This document shows positions 17,541-26,288 of a stretch of DNA of 64,000 bases, piece after piece. Positions within the stretch are counted from its first letter, which is position 1, and every line of letters starts with the position of its first letter. Origin of the DNA: Acidobacteriota bacterium (GTDB lineage: Bacteria > Acidobacteriota > Terriglobia > Bryobacterales > Bryobacteraceae); the NCBI GenBank assembly GCA_018268835.1, contig JAFDVU010000007.1:1-64000 (forward strand), written 5' to 3'. The notes beneath the pieces are model-generated. The model was not told the origin of the DNA, ran no database searches, and was given only the letters and a program-made list of their open reading frames with translations. Position numbers and translations under genes: made by a program.

Positions 17541-17987
17541 ATGGCTGCGATGGAGATTCGCGACGCGGTGGATGCCGATCTCCCCGGCATCCTGCGGGTG
17601 CTGGCCGAGTCCGGCATCGACGGGGGAGATTCGTTCACGGTGGAAGAGGCACGCGCGCACCTGGAGCGCATCCGCCGGTGGCCGAACTTCCGGCTGCTGG
17701 CGGCGGTGGCGGAGGGCGAAGTCGTGGGCACGTACTCGCTGGCGATCATGGACAAACTGGGCAAGCGCGGCACGCCGGCGGGCGTGGTGGAAGACGTGGC
17801 CGTGCTGCCCGGGCGGCAGGGGCAGGGAATCGGGCGGGCGATGATGGCGCATGCGATCGGGGAGTGCCGCAAGGCGGGGTGCTACAAGCTGGCGCTTTCG
17901 AGCAACGTCAAGCGGGGGCCGGCGCACCGGTTTTACGAATCGCTCGGGTTCGAACGGCACGGCTACAGCTTCGCGGTGTTTCTGTAA
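17541..17987 (+). CDS. GNAT family N-acetyltransferase
   Basis: The 148-residue protein has the GNAT fold: an N-terminal IRDAVDADLPGILRVL segment, the central VVEDVAVLPGRQGQGIGRAMM motif A with the acetyl-CoA-binding Q/R-x-x-G-x-G/A loop (about residues 91-102), and the C-terminal HRFYESLGFERHGYSF motif B. It transfers an acetyl group from acetyl-CoA to an unknown amine. It lies 9 nt after the aldo/keto reductase and is probably in the same operon. Confidence 0.93.
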   Translation: MAAMEIRDAVDADLPGILRVLAESGIDGGDSFTVEEARAHLERIRRWPNFRLLAAVAEGEVVGTYSLAIMDKLGKRGTPAGVVEDVAVLPGRQGQGIGRAMMAHAIGECRKAGCYKLALSSNVKRGPAHRFYESLGFERHGYSFAVFL

Positions 17988-17998
17988 GAAAGGGGCGG

Positions 17999-18937
17999 CT
18001 ACTTCATCATGGCCCAGTCGCGCCAGGCGTCGGGGATTTCCGCCTGGGGGGCTTCGCCGGGGTGAATGATCACGCGGTAGCGGAAGCGCAGGGGCTGGCC
18101 GGGACGGATGGTGAGGCTGCCGTCGGTCGAGGGATCGCCGAGAAAATCGTGCAGGCCGAAGATGTTGGCGGCGAGCAGGCCGTAGTCGCGGACGTGCCAG
18201 TAAGCGGGGAAGCGAGGGTTGGTGGGGTGGTCGAGGACGGCGATTCCGTAGGTGGTTCCGCCGGTTTCGCCGGAATAATCGACCCACTGGGAGCGCTTGC
18301 CCCAGGTCTCCTTTTCGCCGGTTTTGTTCTGCGCGTTGACGATCTTCTTGAGCCAGGGGGCGACGCGGATGGCGAACATGCCTTCCTTGGTGTCGTGGAA
18401 GGTGACCTGGGTTTGCGGGGAGAGGGTGGCGTCGAAATCGAAGCGGCGGATGTTGGTATCGGAGTAGAAGGTCATGGTGCGGGTTTCCACCAGCAGGGTT
18501 TCGCCGTTGGAGGCGTTCCACAGGAAGGTGGCGGTGACGGAGCCCGAGGTCTTGCCGTTGGTGATTTTGCCGATTTTTTCGAGTTCGATGCGGCCGCGTC
18601 CCTTGAATTGCGGGTCGAGGGGGACCTCGGGATCGCCGGCCCAGAAGTTGTAGCCGTTGACGTTGCCGTGGGCGAACCACAGGCCCTTGTGATGGGGATG
18701 GTCATGGGGCTCGCCGGGGATGTCGGGGGTCATGGGGTAGCCGCGAGTGACGATTTTGCCGTCCGCGGTGCGCAGGGGGTGGAGGTAGGGCTTGGATGCC
18801 GCGGAGCCGACGTAGAAATCGGTAAAGGGCTTGCCGGCGATCTCGATGGAGACCTTCTCCTTGCCCTGAGCGGTAATCTTCACCTGGCCGGATAAGCTTC
18901 CGGCGGCCAAAAGGATCAAACTGATGCGCAGCGTCAC
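17999..18937 (-). CDS. Exported PmoA-like (DUF6807) family protein
   Basis: The 312-residue protein has a short signal peptide (about 17 residues, ending SLSGQ). It contains the histidine-rich block PHDHPHHKGLWFAHGNVNG (about residues 76-94) that marks the PmoA/DUF6807 family found in Acidobacteria and Planctomycetes. A WNPRFPAYWHVRDYGL-like segment follows near 240. The fold resembles galactose mutarotase-type beta sandwiches. The family's activity is unproven; a role in sugar catabolism is inferred from frequent linkage with carbohydrate genes elsewhere. It is convergent with the GNAT gene. Confidence 0.82.
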   Translation of the reverse strand: MTLRISLILLAAGSLSGQVKITAQGKEKVSIEIAGKPFTDFYVGSAASKPYLHPLRTADGKIVTRGYPMTPDIPGEPHDHPHHKGLWFAHGNVNGYNFWAGDPEVPLDPQFKGRGRIELEKIGKITNGKTSGSVTATFLWNASNGETLLVETRTMTFYSDTNIRRFDFDATLSPQTQVTFHDTKEGMFAIRVAPWLKKIVNAQNKTGEKETWGKRSQWVDYSGETGGTTYGIAVLDHPTNPRFPAYWHVRDYGLLAANIFGLHDFLGDPSTDGSLTIRPGQPLRFRYRVIIHPGEAPQAEIPDAWRDWAMMK

Positions 18938-19003
18938 CCCCTCATGCTACCTCCAAAACCGGCGATGAATCGGACCGGCGTATGAGGGCGGTGCGGGTCC
19001 GGT

Positions 19004-20083
19004 TCAAGGGGTGGCCTTGGCGGCGCGGTATGAGCCGTCGAGGTGCAGGAAGAAGCCGTCATCCTCAGCGGGTGTTTCTGGCGGTGCCTCGGTGTCTTGC
19101 GATGCCGGAGCCGGAGCCAAGGGGACCGGGGGCGGAGCCACGGGAAGCGCAGGCGCGGCGGCGGGGGGAGCCGTTGCGGCCGGCTGGCTCTCATTGGACT
19201 TGCGCATGGAGATCAAGGCGCGGACGGCGGCGCCGCGGACGGCGGATTCGGGATCGTTCACGGCGTGTTGCAACAGGTCGAGAAATTCGGGATCGCCGGT
19301 GCGTCCCATGACCCAGGCGGCCGTCTGGCGGAAGAGCGGACGGGGATCGCCAAGCATTTTGGCGGCCCGTTGGCGGAAGTCGGGATCGCCCAAGAGGTGT
19401 AGCCCCATTAACGCGTTGCCGGCCACGCGGTTGTTTTCGTCGGCGAGCGCGCTGAGGATGGCCCGGTGGGCCCAGGGAGTGCGGCGGCCCCAGAGGGCTT
19501 CGATGGCGTTGGCGCGCAGGCGGGCGTCGCCGGCGCGGTTCAGGCGCTCCGTCCAGGACGGGTTCTGAATACGCCGCCCGAGGAAGAGGGCCGCCTTGGA
19601 GGCCACCTGACGGTTGGAGTGGGCTACGAGGTGGCCGAGCACGGCGATGAGGCGTGGTCCGGTAGAAATCTCCTGCAAAATGTCGAGCAGGCGGAGGATG
19701 GACGGTGTGTTGAGTTCGGAGCCGTCCTCGCTGCGGGCGGGCGCGATACGGGCGAGACGCAGGTCCAGCCAGGGGTCTACCTTAATGAGCTCGCGGCTTA
19801 TGTCGATGGCATCGCGCCAACTCAGCCGCTCCGGATCGACCATGGCGGCGAGCAGGGAGGGGCGCTCCAGCAGCAGTGCGCAGCGGCGGCGGAAAATGGC
19901 CTCGGCTTCGGTGTGGAGGAGAACGGAGAGCGCGGCGCGGAAGAAGGAATCGTGTCTGCCGGCGGCGAGTTCCTCGACGGCGGCCCGCGCGGCGTTGCCC
20001 CGATTCTCCCATAACACAGCCAGAATGGCTTGTTTGGTCCGCAACTCGTCGGATGTGAGGTCGCAGTCAGACAGCTTGAGCAT
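19004..20083 (-). CDS. HEAT-repeat protein
   Basis: The 359-residue protein is mostly alpha-helical, with HEAT-type repeats in the middle (about residues 145-290): VASKAALFLGRR, RLRANAIEALWG, RVAGNALMGLHLLGD, LFRQTAAWVMGRTGD and AVRGAAVRALISM. A Pro/Ala-rich tail of about 60 residues follows. No signal peptide is seen. Such proteins act as scaffolds or inhibitors; the partner is unknown. It is divergent from the SRP RNA and dnaX block, about 200 bp away. Confidence 0.85.
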   Translation of the reverse strand: MLKLSDCDLTSDELRTKQAILAVLWENRGNAARAAVEELAAGRHDSFFRAALSVLLHTEAEAIFRRRCALLLERPSLLAAMVDPERLSWRDAIDISRELIKVDPWLDLRLARIAPARSEDGSELNTPSILRLLDILQEISTGPRLIAVLGHLVAHSNRQVASKAALFLGRRIQNPSWTERLNRAGDARLRANAIEALWGRRTPWAHRAILSALADENNRVAGNALMGLHLLGDPDFRQRAAKMLGDPRPLFRQTAAWVMGRTGDPEFLDLLQHAVNDPESAVRGAAVRALISMRKSNESQPAATAPPAAAPALPVAPPPVPLAPAPASQDTEAPPETPAEDDGFFLHLDGSYRAAKATP

Positions 20084-20280
20084 AAGTTTCGCCTCGCCGG
20101 CAAATCAGCCCCGATCATGGTTCATATCGGCCATTTGCGGGCGGGACATGAGGCTCCCGGGGAGTATTTCGCGGGCATGCGGAGGAATCAGAGTGTATTC
20201 AGCGACTTACGGAGCTGCGAACGCGAGCGAGCGCTGCGGCAGGGGCGGGTGTGCCTGCTCATGCTACGATAGTTCCTTGT

Positions 20281-20383
20281 CAGGTCTCGGGCTCCGTGCA
20301 ACGGACGGCTGCAAACCCCGCCAGGTCCGGAAGGAAGCAACGGTAGCGGTGCGGTTCGTGTGCCGCGGATTACCCGGGGCCTG
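20281..20383 (+). ncRNA. ffs: Signal recognition particle RNA, small bacterial (4.5S) type
   Basis: The core has the conserved SRP domain IV: CCAGGTCCGGAAGGAAGCAA (20321-20340), which forms the Ffh-binding loop. The flanks close a long hairpin, with CAGGTCTCGGG (20281-20291) pairing over 11 positions with CCCGGGGCCTG (20373-20383), including G-U pairs. With Ffh it targets nascent membrane proteins to the inner membrane. A -10-like TACGAT lies at 20265-20270. It stands immediately upstream of dnaX. Exact ends are estimated from pairing. Confidence 0.95.
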
Positions 20384-20409
20384 GCATTTCTTGTCCGGAT
20401 CGCCCGCCC

Positions 20410-22125
20410 ATGTACCAGGTCATCGCCCGCAAATACCGGCCGCAATCCTTTAACGACGTCGTCAACCAGGAGCACGTCAAGACCACCCTGGAAAACGCGA
20501 TCGCGCAGGGCCGCATCGCCCATGGGTACATTTTCAGCGGGCAGCGCGGGACGGGCAAGACGACGATCGCGCGCATTCTGGCGCGCTGCTTAAATTGCGT
20601 GAAGGGGCCGACGGCGACGCCGTGCGGCGAGTGCGCGAGTTGCCTGGAAATCACGGCCGGCGGCACGGTGGACGTGATCGAGATCGACGCGGCGAGCAAT
20701 CGCGGCATCAACGAAATGCGCGAGTTGCGGGAGAACGTCCGCTATCAGCCGGCGCGCGACCGCTACAAGATCTTCATCATCGACGAAGCGCACCAGATCA
20801 CCAACGAAGCCTTCAACGCGCTGCTCAAGACGATCGAGGAGCCGCCACCATGGGCGGTGTTCGTGCTGTGCACGACGGAAGCGCACAAGATTCCGGCGAC
20901 GATCGCTTCGCGCTGCCAGCATTTCAGCTTCCGCAGCGTAGATTTCGAGGACCTGACGAAGCGGATGGCGTGGATCTGCGAGCAGGAAGGCATTGAGGCG
21001 GAACCGGAAGCGCTGGCGGTGCTGGCGGCGGCCGGGGAAGGCAGCGTACGCGATTCGCTCTCGGCGCTGGATCAGGCGATCGCCTGCTGCGGCCAGAAAC
21101 TGGTGGCCGGCGAGGTGCGCGCGCTGCTGGGCGCGTTCGGGCTGGAATCGCTCGAAAAGGTGACGGAGGCGCTGGCCGGGTCTGACAGCCGCCGGATGCT
21201 GGAAGTGGTGGACGAACTGGAGCGCAACGGCCACAACCTGCAGCATTTCGCGCGCGAGCTTTCGCGGTACTTCCGCAATCTGCTGGTGGCGCGGATCGCC
21301 GGACCGGACCGGCGCCTGCTGGCGGCGAGCGACGCGCAGCGCGCGCGGCTGTTGGAGATCGCCGGGCAGTTTTCCGAAGAAGACCTGACGCGCTACCTTG
21401 CGCTCTCGCTGGATCTGTTCCGGGACCTGCAGTTTTCACTGCAGCCGCGCTTCCACCTGGAGATCGGGCTGGTGCGGCTGGTGCATGCCGGACGGCTGGT
21501 ATCGATCGAGGAAGCGCTGGCGGGAACGGCGCCCGCGCCTCCGCCGCCGCAGGCGGTGCGACCCGCCGCAGCGGCGCCGCCGGCGTCCGCATACTCCGCG
21601 CCGGCGCCGCGCGGGCCTTCGCCGTTCGAACTGGACCGGGCGAAGAAGACTGTCGCGCGGCCGCCCGAACCGCAGTCCTCCGGCGCCAACGCACTGGCTC
21701 CGGCGCCTTCGCCAGCGCCGGCCGCGGTTCCGGCGGCGGCGCCGATGACGGCGGGAGATCCGCGGCAGCAGCTTCACACGTGGCTGATGGAGCGGGAGAT
21801 GAGCCACCTGGCCGACGCGATCGAAAACTCCGCGATCTCGATCGCGGGGGGCGAGATCAACGTCACGGCGCCCAAATCGTACAGCCTGTACTTCAAGGAC
21901 AAGACGCTGGAACAGGCGATCCGGGAGGTGTTCGGGCGGGCGCTGCGCATCAAGCTTACGGTCGGCGAGAGCGCCGCGCCGCAGGCCGCGCTGGCCGCGG
22001 TGAAGCCGCCGGCCGGGGACGACGACGACGAAGCCGCGGCGCGCGCGCTGGCCAATCCCGAGGTGCAGCGGTTCCGCGAAGTGCTGGGCGGCGAGGTCCG
22101 GCGCGTGCGCAATCTGAAGGACTAG
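20410..22125 (+). CDS. dnaX: DNA polymerase III subunit gamma/tau
   Basis: The 571-residue clamp-loader ATPase opens with YQVIARKYRPQSFNDVVNQ. Further features are the Walker A loop GQRGTGKTT (residues 44-52), the four-cysteine zinc module CLNCVKGPTATPCGECASC (about 61-79), the Walker B FIIDEAHQ (about 122-129) and a sensor 1 segment. After about residue 365 comes a Pro/Ala-rich linker and a C-terminal domain (about 450-530) typical of the longer tau form. It loads the sliding clamp at the replication fork. It starts 27 bp after the SRP RNA and leads the ybaB-recR operon. Confidence 0.97.
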   Translation: MYQVIARKYRPQSFNDVVNQEHVKTTLENAIAQGRIAHGYIFSGQRGTGKTTIARILARCLNCVKGPTATPCGECASCLEITAGGTVDVIEIDAASNRGINEMRELRENVRYQPARDRYKIFIIDEAHQITNEAFNALLKTIEEPPPWAVFVLCTTEAHKIPATIASRCQHFSFRSVDFEDLTKRMAWICEQEGIEAEPEALAVLAAAGEGSVRDSLSALDQAIACCGQKLVAGEVRALLGAFGLESLEKVTEALAGSDSRRMLEVVDELERNGHNLQHFARELSRYFRNLLVARIAGPDRRLLAASDAQRARLLEIAGQFSEEDLTRYLALSLDLFRDLQFSLQPRFHLEIGLVRLVHAGRLVSIEEALAGTAPAPPPPQAVRPAAAAPPASAYSAPAPRGPSPFELDRAKKTVARPPEPQSSGANALAPAPSPAPAAVPAAAPMTAGDPRQQLHTWLMEREMSHLADAIENSAISIAGGEINVTAPKSYSLYFKDKTLEQAIREVFGRALRIKLTVGESAAPQAALAAVKPPAGDDDDEAAARALANPEVQRFREVLGGEVRRVRNLKD

Positions 22126-22192
22126 CGGGCTGGCGCGGGGTTCCCTGTGCGACTATCAAGATTACGGTTCCATCCGGCTATTGGAGGATTGA

Positions 22193-22501
22193 GTGAAACT
22201 ACCCGGTAACATGCAGCAGATGATGCGCCAGGCGCAGCAGATGCAGGAGAAGCTCCAGCAGGAGATCGCCCAGATCAGGGTCGAAGCCAGCGCCGGCGGC
22301 GGCATGGTGACGGTGGGCATGGACGGCCAGAAGCACGTGCTGAGCGTGAAGATCGACCCCGAAGTGGCCGGTGACGTGGAGATGCTGCAGGACATGATTG
22401 TGGCGGCGTGCAGCGAAGCGGTCAAGGAAGTGGATCAGCAGATTCAGCAGAAGATGGGCGGCATGCTCGGCGGGATGGGGCTGCCTCCGGGAATGTTCTA
22501 G
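22193..22501 (+). CDS. ybaB: YbaB/EbfC nucleoid-associated protein
   Basis: The 102-residue protein has the family pattern: MQQMMRQAQQMQEKLQQEIA helix, VEASAGGGMVTVGMDGQ strands, and a C-terminal Met/Gly-rich tail (GGMLGGMGLPPGMF). The start is a GTG at 22193 with GGAGG 7 nt upstream; internal ATGs would remove part of the first helix. It binds DNA as a dimer. Its position between dnaX and recR, 3 nt before recR, is the classic arrangement. Confidence 0.95.
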   Translation: MKLPGNMQQMMRQAQQMQEKLQQEIAQIRVEASAGGGMVTVGMDGQKHVLSVKIDPEVAGDVEMLQDMIVAACSEAVKEVDQQIQQKMGGMLGGMGLPPGMF

Positions 22502-22504
22502 CCG

Positions 22505-23104
22505 ATGCCCGATTTCGCCGAACCGCTTGCGCGCCTGATCACCGAGTTCAAGCGCCTGCCCGGTATCGGGCAGAAATCGGCGCAGCGCCTCGCATTTCAC
22601 GTCCTGCGGGCGCAACGCGAGGATGCCGAACACCTGGCGCAGGCCCTTTTGGACGTGAAGGACAAACTCGGCCTGTGCCGCGTGTGCAACAACATCAGCG
22701 ACACGGACCTGTGTCTCTACTGCCGCGATAATCAGCGCGATGAGAAGCTGGTGTGCGTGGTGGAAGAGCCGCACAACATCATCGGGATCGAGACCACGCG
22801 GCAGTACGAGGGCCGGTACCATGTGCTGCACGGGTCGCTGTCGCCGCTGCGCGGCATCGGGCCGGAATCGCTGCGCATCAAAGGGCTGGTGGAGCGGATC
22901 GGCGAGGGCAGAATCCAGGAGGTGATCCTGGCGACTAACCCCACGGTGGAGGGCGAGGCCACGGCGGTGTATCTTGCGCGGCTGCTCAAGCCGCTGGGCG
23001 TGAAGGTGACGCGCATCGCGATGGGTATCCCGGTGGGGAGCGACCTGGAATTCGCGGACGAGGTCACGATTTCAAAGGCCATGGAAGGCCGCCGCGAAAT
23101 GTAG
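22505..23104 (+). CDS. recR: Recombination mediator protein RecR
   Basis: The 199-residue protein has all RecR parts: N-terminal helix-hairpin-helix ([15 protein letters not shown], about 19-33), the C4 zinc finger ([16 protein letters not shown], about 59-74), the Toprim domain ([14 protein letters not shown] through [12 protein letters not shown], about 81-165) and the C-terminal Walker-like [15 protein letters not shown]. It works with RecF/RecO to load RecA on gapped DNA. It follows ybaB by 3 nt. Confidence 0.97.
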   Translation: MPDFAEPLARLITEFKRLPGIGQKSAQRLAFHVLRAQREDAEHLAQALLDVKDKLGLCRVCNNISDTDLCLYCRDNQRDEKLVCVVEEPHNIIGIETTRQYEGRYHVLHGSLSPLRGIGPESLRIKGLVERIGEGRIQEVILATNPTVEGEATAVYLARLLKPLGVKVTRIAMGIPVGSDLEFADEVTISKAMEGRREM

Positions 23105-23118
23105 CCCGCATTTTGGGC

Positions 23119-23158
23119 TTGACGCTCCCATTTATTTCACCTACATTGTTAGTGAAAT
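23119..23158 (+). promoter_or_regulatory. Promoter and operator of the PadR gene
   Basis: A -35 box TTGACG (23119-23124) and a -10 box TACATT (23142-23147) are separated by exactly 17 bp. A 7-bp dyad, ATTTCAC (23134-23140) and GTGAAAT (23152-23158), brackets the -10 box and reaches the PadR start codon at 23157. Transcription would start only a few bases before the ATG, so the mRNA is leaderless or nearly so. The dyad fits autorepression by PadR. Confidence 0.72.
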
Positions 23159-23534
23159 GGCCAAAGCGGATTCCCTGGGCCAGTTCGAACAGCTTGTCCT
23201 GACCGCCATACTGGCGTTGGGCGACGAGGCCTACGGGGTCACGATCCATGCCAGAGTGGAGCAACTCGCGGCTCCGAAGGCGGTTTCGCTGGGGGCGGTG
23301 TATGTCACGCTCGACCGCCTGGAAGACAAGGGCCTGCTTTCGTCGCGGCTCTCCGACCCCATGCCCGAGCGGGGCGGACGCGCCCGCCGCTACTACCGTC
23401 TGGAAGCTCTCGGCGAGCGGGCTCTAGGGGAATCGGCCGAGACCGCGCGGCGCATTTGGGAAGTCATCGCCGAGGTGTGGGGCAAGGAGTGGGCGCGCGA
23501 GTGGGGCAAGCGCTGGGGGAAGGAGGCCGGGTGA
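23157..23534 (+). CDS. PadR-family transcriptional regulator
   Basis: The 125-residue protein has the PadR winged helix: FEQLVLTAILALGDEAYGVTIHARVEQ, then SLGAVYVTLDRLEDKGLLSS, and a wing with GGRARRYYRLEALGERAL. The charged C-terminal helix (WGKEWAREWGKRWGK) is longer and more repetitive than usual. Its stop shares one base with the ATG of the membrane protein at 23534 (TGATG), so the two are coupled. It is the usual Acidobacteria pairing of PadR with a downstream membrane protein. Confidence 0.93.
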   Translation: MAKADSLGQFEQLVLTAILALGDEAYGVTIHARVEQLAAPKAVSLGAVYVTLDRLEDKGLLSSRLSDPMPERGGRARRYYRLEALGERALGESAETARRIWEVIAEVWGKEWAREWGKRWGKEAG

Positions 23535-24505
23535 TGCGGGGCGGGCCGTCCAGATTCGCCGAAGCCTTGGTGGCGCTCCTGCTTCCGCCGGCGTGCCGGG
23601 AGGAAGTGCTGGGCGACCTGCACGAGCGCTTTCGGTCTCCGGCCGCCTACGCGCTGGATGCGCTGCGCACGGTACCGCTGGTGATCCTCAGCCGCATCCG
23701 GCGTACCGCGGACCCTGGCATTCTGCTGATGCAGGCGTTGGCGCTGTACCTTGCCTTCCTGGCCGCGGCACGGCTCGCCGCTCCTTCGCTCATCCAGGAT
23801 CAGTTGGGACTTCCTCGGTTGGCGTTCCCGGCGGTGATGGCGCTGCTGGGGCTGATCCTGGACGATGCCTATGCGCGGCCCGGTCCGCGATCGGGCTTGC
23901 ATCTCATGCGCGGTCCGGTGCTCGGGGCGGCCCTGGCGCTGCTGGTCTCACAGGAGACGCTGCCGCGATGGGTCGCGCTCGAAGGCTGCGCGCTGGCCCT
24001 GGTCTTTTCCGGAGCGATCCGCCTGTGGTTTCCGCCGTTGGCGATGCGGGCGGCGGGGCCGAAGCAAACCGATCCCGGGCACACGGAGTTTCCCATGCCT
24101 TCGAAAACCAGACTCGCCTTTTTCTGCGCGCTCATGATTTGCGGCGCCATCGTGATATCCATCCTGACCACGCACCGCCCGAGCCGCGGCGCGGTCACCT
24201 ACTCGGAGTTTCTCGACCGGTTGCAGAATGGCCAGGTGGCCTCGGTCGTCATCGACGCCGCAAGGTCCGGGGCTGTCGAGGCCACGCTACGGCTCAAGGA
24301 CGGCGGATCCGCACGAACCGTTCTGCCGGCGGACTACCGCGACGCCCTGCGCTCCATGCGGGACCACCTGGTCAACGTCGAGGTCCGCGACTCCGGCGCG
24401 GGAGTCGGGCAGATGCTGTTGAAGGCGGCCCCGTTTCTCGCGCTGCTGGGCGTGTGGATCGTGCTCATCATCCGTAAGGCCGGCGGACAGCCGCTGCCGG
24501 GCTAG
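23534..24505 (+). CDS. PadR-linked membrane protein with an FtsH periplasmic-type domain
   Basis: The 323-residue protein starts with a short permease-prefix-like segment (PPACREEVLGDLHERF, about residues 19-34), as in PadR-linked ADOP permeases. It then has several membrane helices (about 70-175). From about residue 196 the order is a membrane helix, a domain of about 100 residues opening YSEFLDRLQNGQVASVVID, and a final helix (LLKAAPFLALLGVWIVLIIRK). That order matches the FtsH N-terminal membrane/periplasmic module, but no AAA ATPase or zinc protease follows. It might act as a decoy or partner of FtsH; this is inference. The start at 23534 is coupled to PadR. Confidence 0.72.
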   Translation: MRGGPSRFAEALVALLLPPACREEVLGDLHERFRSPAAYALDALRTVPLVILSRIRRTADPGILLMQALALYLAFLAAARLAAPSLIQDQLGLPRLAFPAVMALLGLILDDAYARPGPRSGLHLMRGPVLGAALALLVSQETLPRWVALEGCALALVFSGAIRLWFPPLAMRAAGPKQTDPGHTEFPMPSKTRLAFFCALMICGAIVISILTTHRPSRGAVTYSEFLDRLQNGQVASVVIDAARSGAVEATLRLKDGGSARTVLPADYRDALRSMRDHLVNVEVRDSGAGVGQMLLKAAPFLALLGVWIVLIIRKAGGQPLPG

Positions 24506-24652
24506 GGGCCCGTGGCAGAAGTGCCAAAACACCGCTTACTAAAGTGCGCGGCTCCGCAGTGTCAGTTGGTGTCCGGTGGCCTGGCGCGGCACTGCACCGG
24601 CGAAGGGGCGCGCGGGTCGTTGTCGAGCGGAGCAATCGCCGCCGGCAGTACT

Positions 24653-25918
24653 TTATTTGAGCGACGCCAGGACGGCCTTACTCACCCTGGCGACGACGTG
24701 CACCTGGGGATCGACCACTTCCGCGATATCGTAACGGATCGCGGCGCCGAGGATGATATTGGACTCGTTGGCCGAGAGCTTGTAGTCGCGCTCGAGCCAG
24801 AGGGCGAGTTCGGTAGTGGCCTGCTGCAACGCATCCTGCAAGGAACCTGCGATGCCGGACGCCATCAGGTACTCATCGTCTTCGAAGCGGGGCGCACCGG
24901 TACTTTTGCCGCGGATCAGATTCACCGTGAACTCCACGTCCATGGAAGTCTCCAACGCGTCGCCCGTGAGTTCGCCGTCGCCTTCCAGGGCGTGGCCGTC
25001 GCCGACGAACAGGAGGGCGCCTTCCTGGAAGACGGGGAGGTACACGGTAACGCCTTCCCGAACTCCGCTGTAATCCATGTTGCCGCCCCACGGGCCGAGC
25101 CATCCTGAGCGGAAGGACTGGTTTGCCGGAGGGGCAACTCCGATGCAGCCCAACATCGGCTGCATTTTCACGCGAAAGTTCTTGAGGCGTTCGGTGGGTT
25201 TGGCCAGTGAGGCCACGCCGGCCTCGCGATCGAGCTTCCACTCACTGCTGAAGCGGTCGTCGAACTTGGCGTCGCGGAAGTAGCCGGGGGTGACGGCGCC
25301 CGGCACGATGCGGTCGCCGCTGCCGGCCGAGTCGCGGTTTAGGCGGACACGTTGGAGCTTGATGGCGAGCGTGTCGCCGGGCATGGCGCCTTCCACGTAG
25401 AAGGGTCCGGTCTCGGGGTTGCCGCCCATGGAACGGCGCACGCCGCCGGCATCGCGGCCTCCGGCGTCGACGGTCGTGGTCTTGACCGTGTCGCCCGGGT
25501 TGATGTGGAGGGCGGGAGGAATCGCGCCGGAGAACGCGCGGTGGAACGCCGCCGGTTCAAAGACATGCGACCGCGGGGCGGCCGGGAGGATCGCGGCGCG
25601 GCGGGCCTTGAAGGCGAACTCGTCGGCCTCCTGTTTCACGACTCCGGTGATTTCGTCGCCCCGCACCGTGCCGTCCAGCGTGCCCCACTGTTTGCCGTTC
25701 GGGCGAACCGCCGTGAGGTGCACGCGGTCGCCTTCGATGGTACCAGCCAGTTTGAGTTCGTTGAGGGTTCCGGTGACCTTGACGCCATCGGTTTTGAGTT
25801 CGACTCGCGCGGCTGCGAAGTCTTCGCCGAAGCGAACGAGATGCAGATTCCATTCGCCGCCGACTTCCGCCGCGACCGCAAAAAGGGGCAGGGCTAACGC
25901 CAGGATCGCTCTGATCAT
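24653..25918 (-). CDS. Exported acetamidase/formamidase family protein
   Basis: The 421-residue protein has a signal peptide (MIRAILALALPLFAVAAE). Its N-terminal beta domain of about 90 residues (LVRFGEDFAAARVELKTDG) is not part of the classic enzyme, and the FmdA_AmdA domain follows from about residue 120. Hallmarks are INPGDTVKTTTVDAGG, GPFYVEGAMPGDTLAIKL, MLGCIGVAPP, GPWGGNMDY and PVFQEGALLFVGDGHALEGDGE. The family hydrolyses formamide or acetamide to ammonia and acid with metal ions. The export signal makes an extracytoplasmic amidase likely. Confidence 0.9.
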   Translation of the reverse strand: MIRAILALALPLFAVAAEVGGEWNLHLVRFGEDFAAARVELKTDGVKVTGTLNELKLAGTIEGDRVHLTAVRPNGKQWGTLDGTVRGDEITGVVKQEADEFAFKARRAAILPAAPRSHVFEPAAFHRAFSGAIPPALHINPGDTVKTTTVDAGGRDAGGVRRSMGGNPETGPFYVEGAMPGDTLAIKLQRVRLNRDSAGSGDRIVPGAVTPGYFRDAKFDDRFSSEWKLDREAGVASLAKPTERLKNFRVKMQPMLGCIGVAPPANQSFRSGWLGPWGGNMDYSGVREGVTVYLPVFQEGALLFVGDGHALEGDGELTGDALETSMDVEFTVNLIRGKSTGAPRFEDDEYLMASGIAGSLQDALQQATTELALWLERDYKLSANESNIILGAAIRYDIAEVVDPQVHVVARVSKAVLASLK

Positions 25919-25981
25919 GAAGGCTTATACGTCCAGAGAGGAAAATGGTTCCGCAAAGCCGGCAATCCGGTTGCCCACGGC

Positions 25982-26245
25982 TCACCCCTCCAGGAGGTGG
26001 CGGTACTCATCGGGATCGAGGCCGAAGCGCTCCATCTGGCGGGGGAGGTCGGCGCGCAGCGCTTCGGGGGTGGCGCGCACCCACGCCGCGATCACGGTTT
26101 CGACGCCGACGCGGCGCTTGCCCTCTTCGTCGGCGAGGCCTTCGGCCAACCCGCGGAGTTGCGCTTCGGTGTGGTCCCGCACGGGGCGGGGAGTCTGTTG
26201 CAGAATCTGCGTGAGGAAGTCCTCGGCTGCGTCGTTCCAGTTCAT
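25982..26245 (-). CDS. Small helical protein, PCP_red-like domain
   Basis: The 87-residue protein reads as four helices. The first part (WNDAAEDFLTQILQQTPRPVR, then a charged helix and GVETVIAAWV) resembles the small PCP_red domain found at the end of dark-operative protochlorophyllide reductase and in free-standing bacterial proteins. No cysteine or other redox residue is present. Its function is unknown. It lies 63 bp upstream of the amidase gene on the same strand and divergent from the TonB receptor. Confidence 0.6.
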   Translation of the reverse strand: MNWNDAAEDFLTQILQQTPRPVRDHTEAQLRGLAEGLADEEGKRRVGVETVIAAWVRATPEALRADLPRQMERFGLDPDEYRHLLEG

Positions 26246-26288
26246 GCGAGTGATTCAACCATGATAGCGGGCGCGATACACTAAAGAG

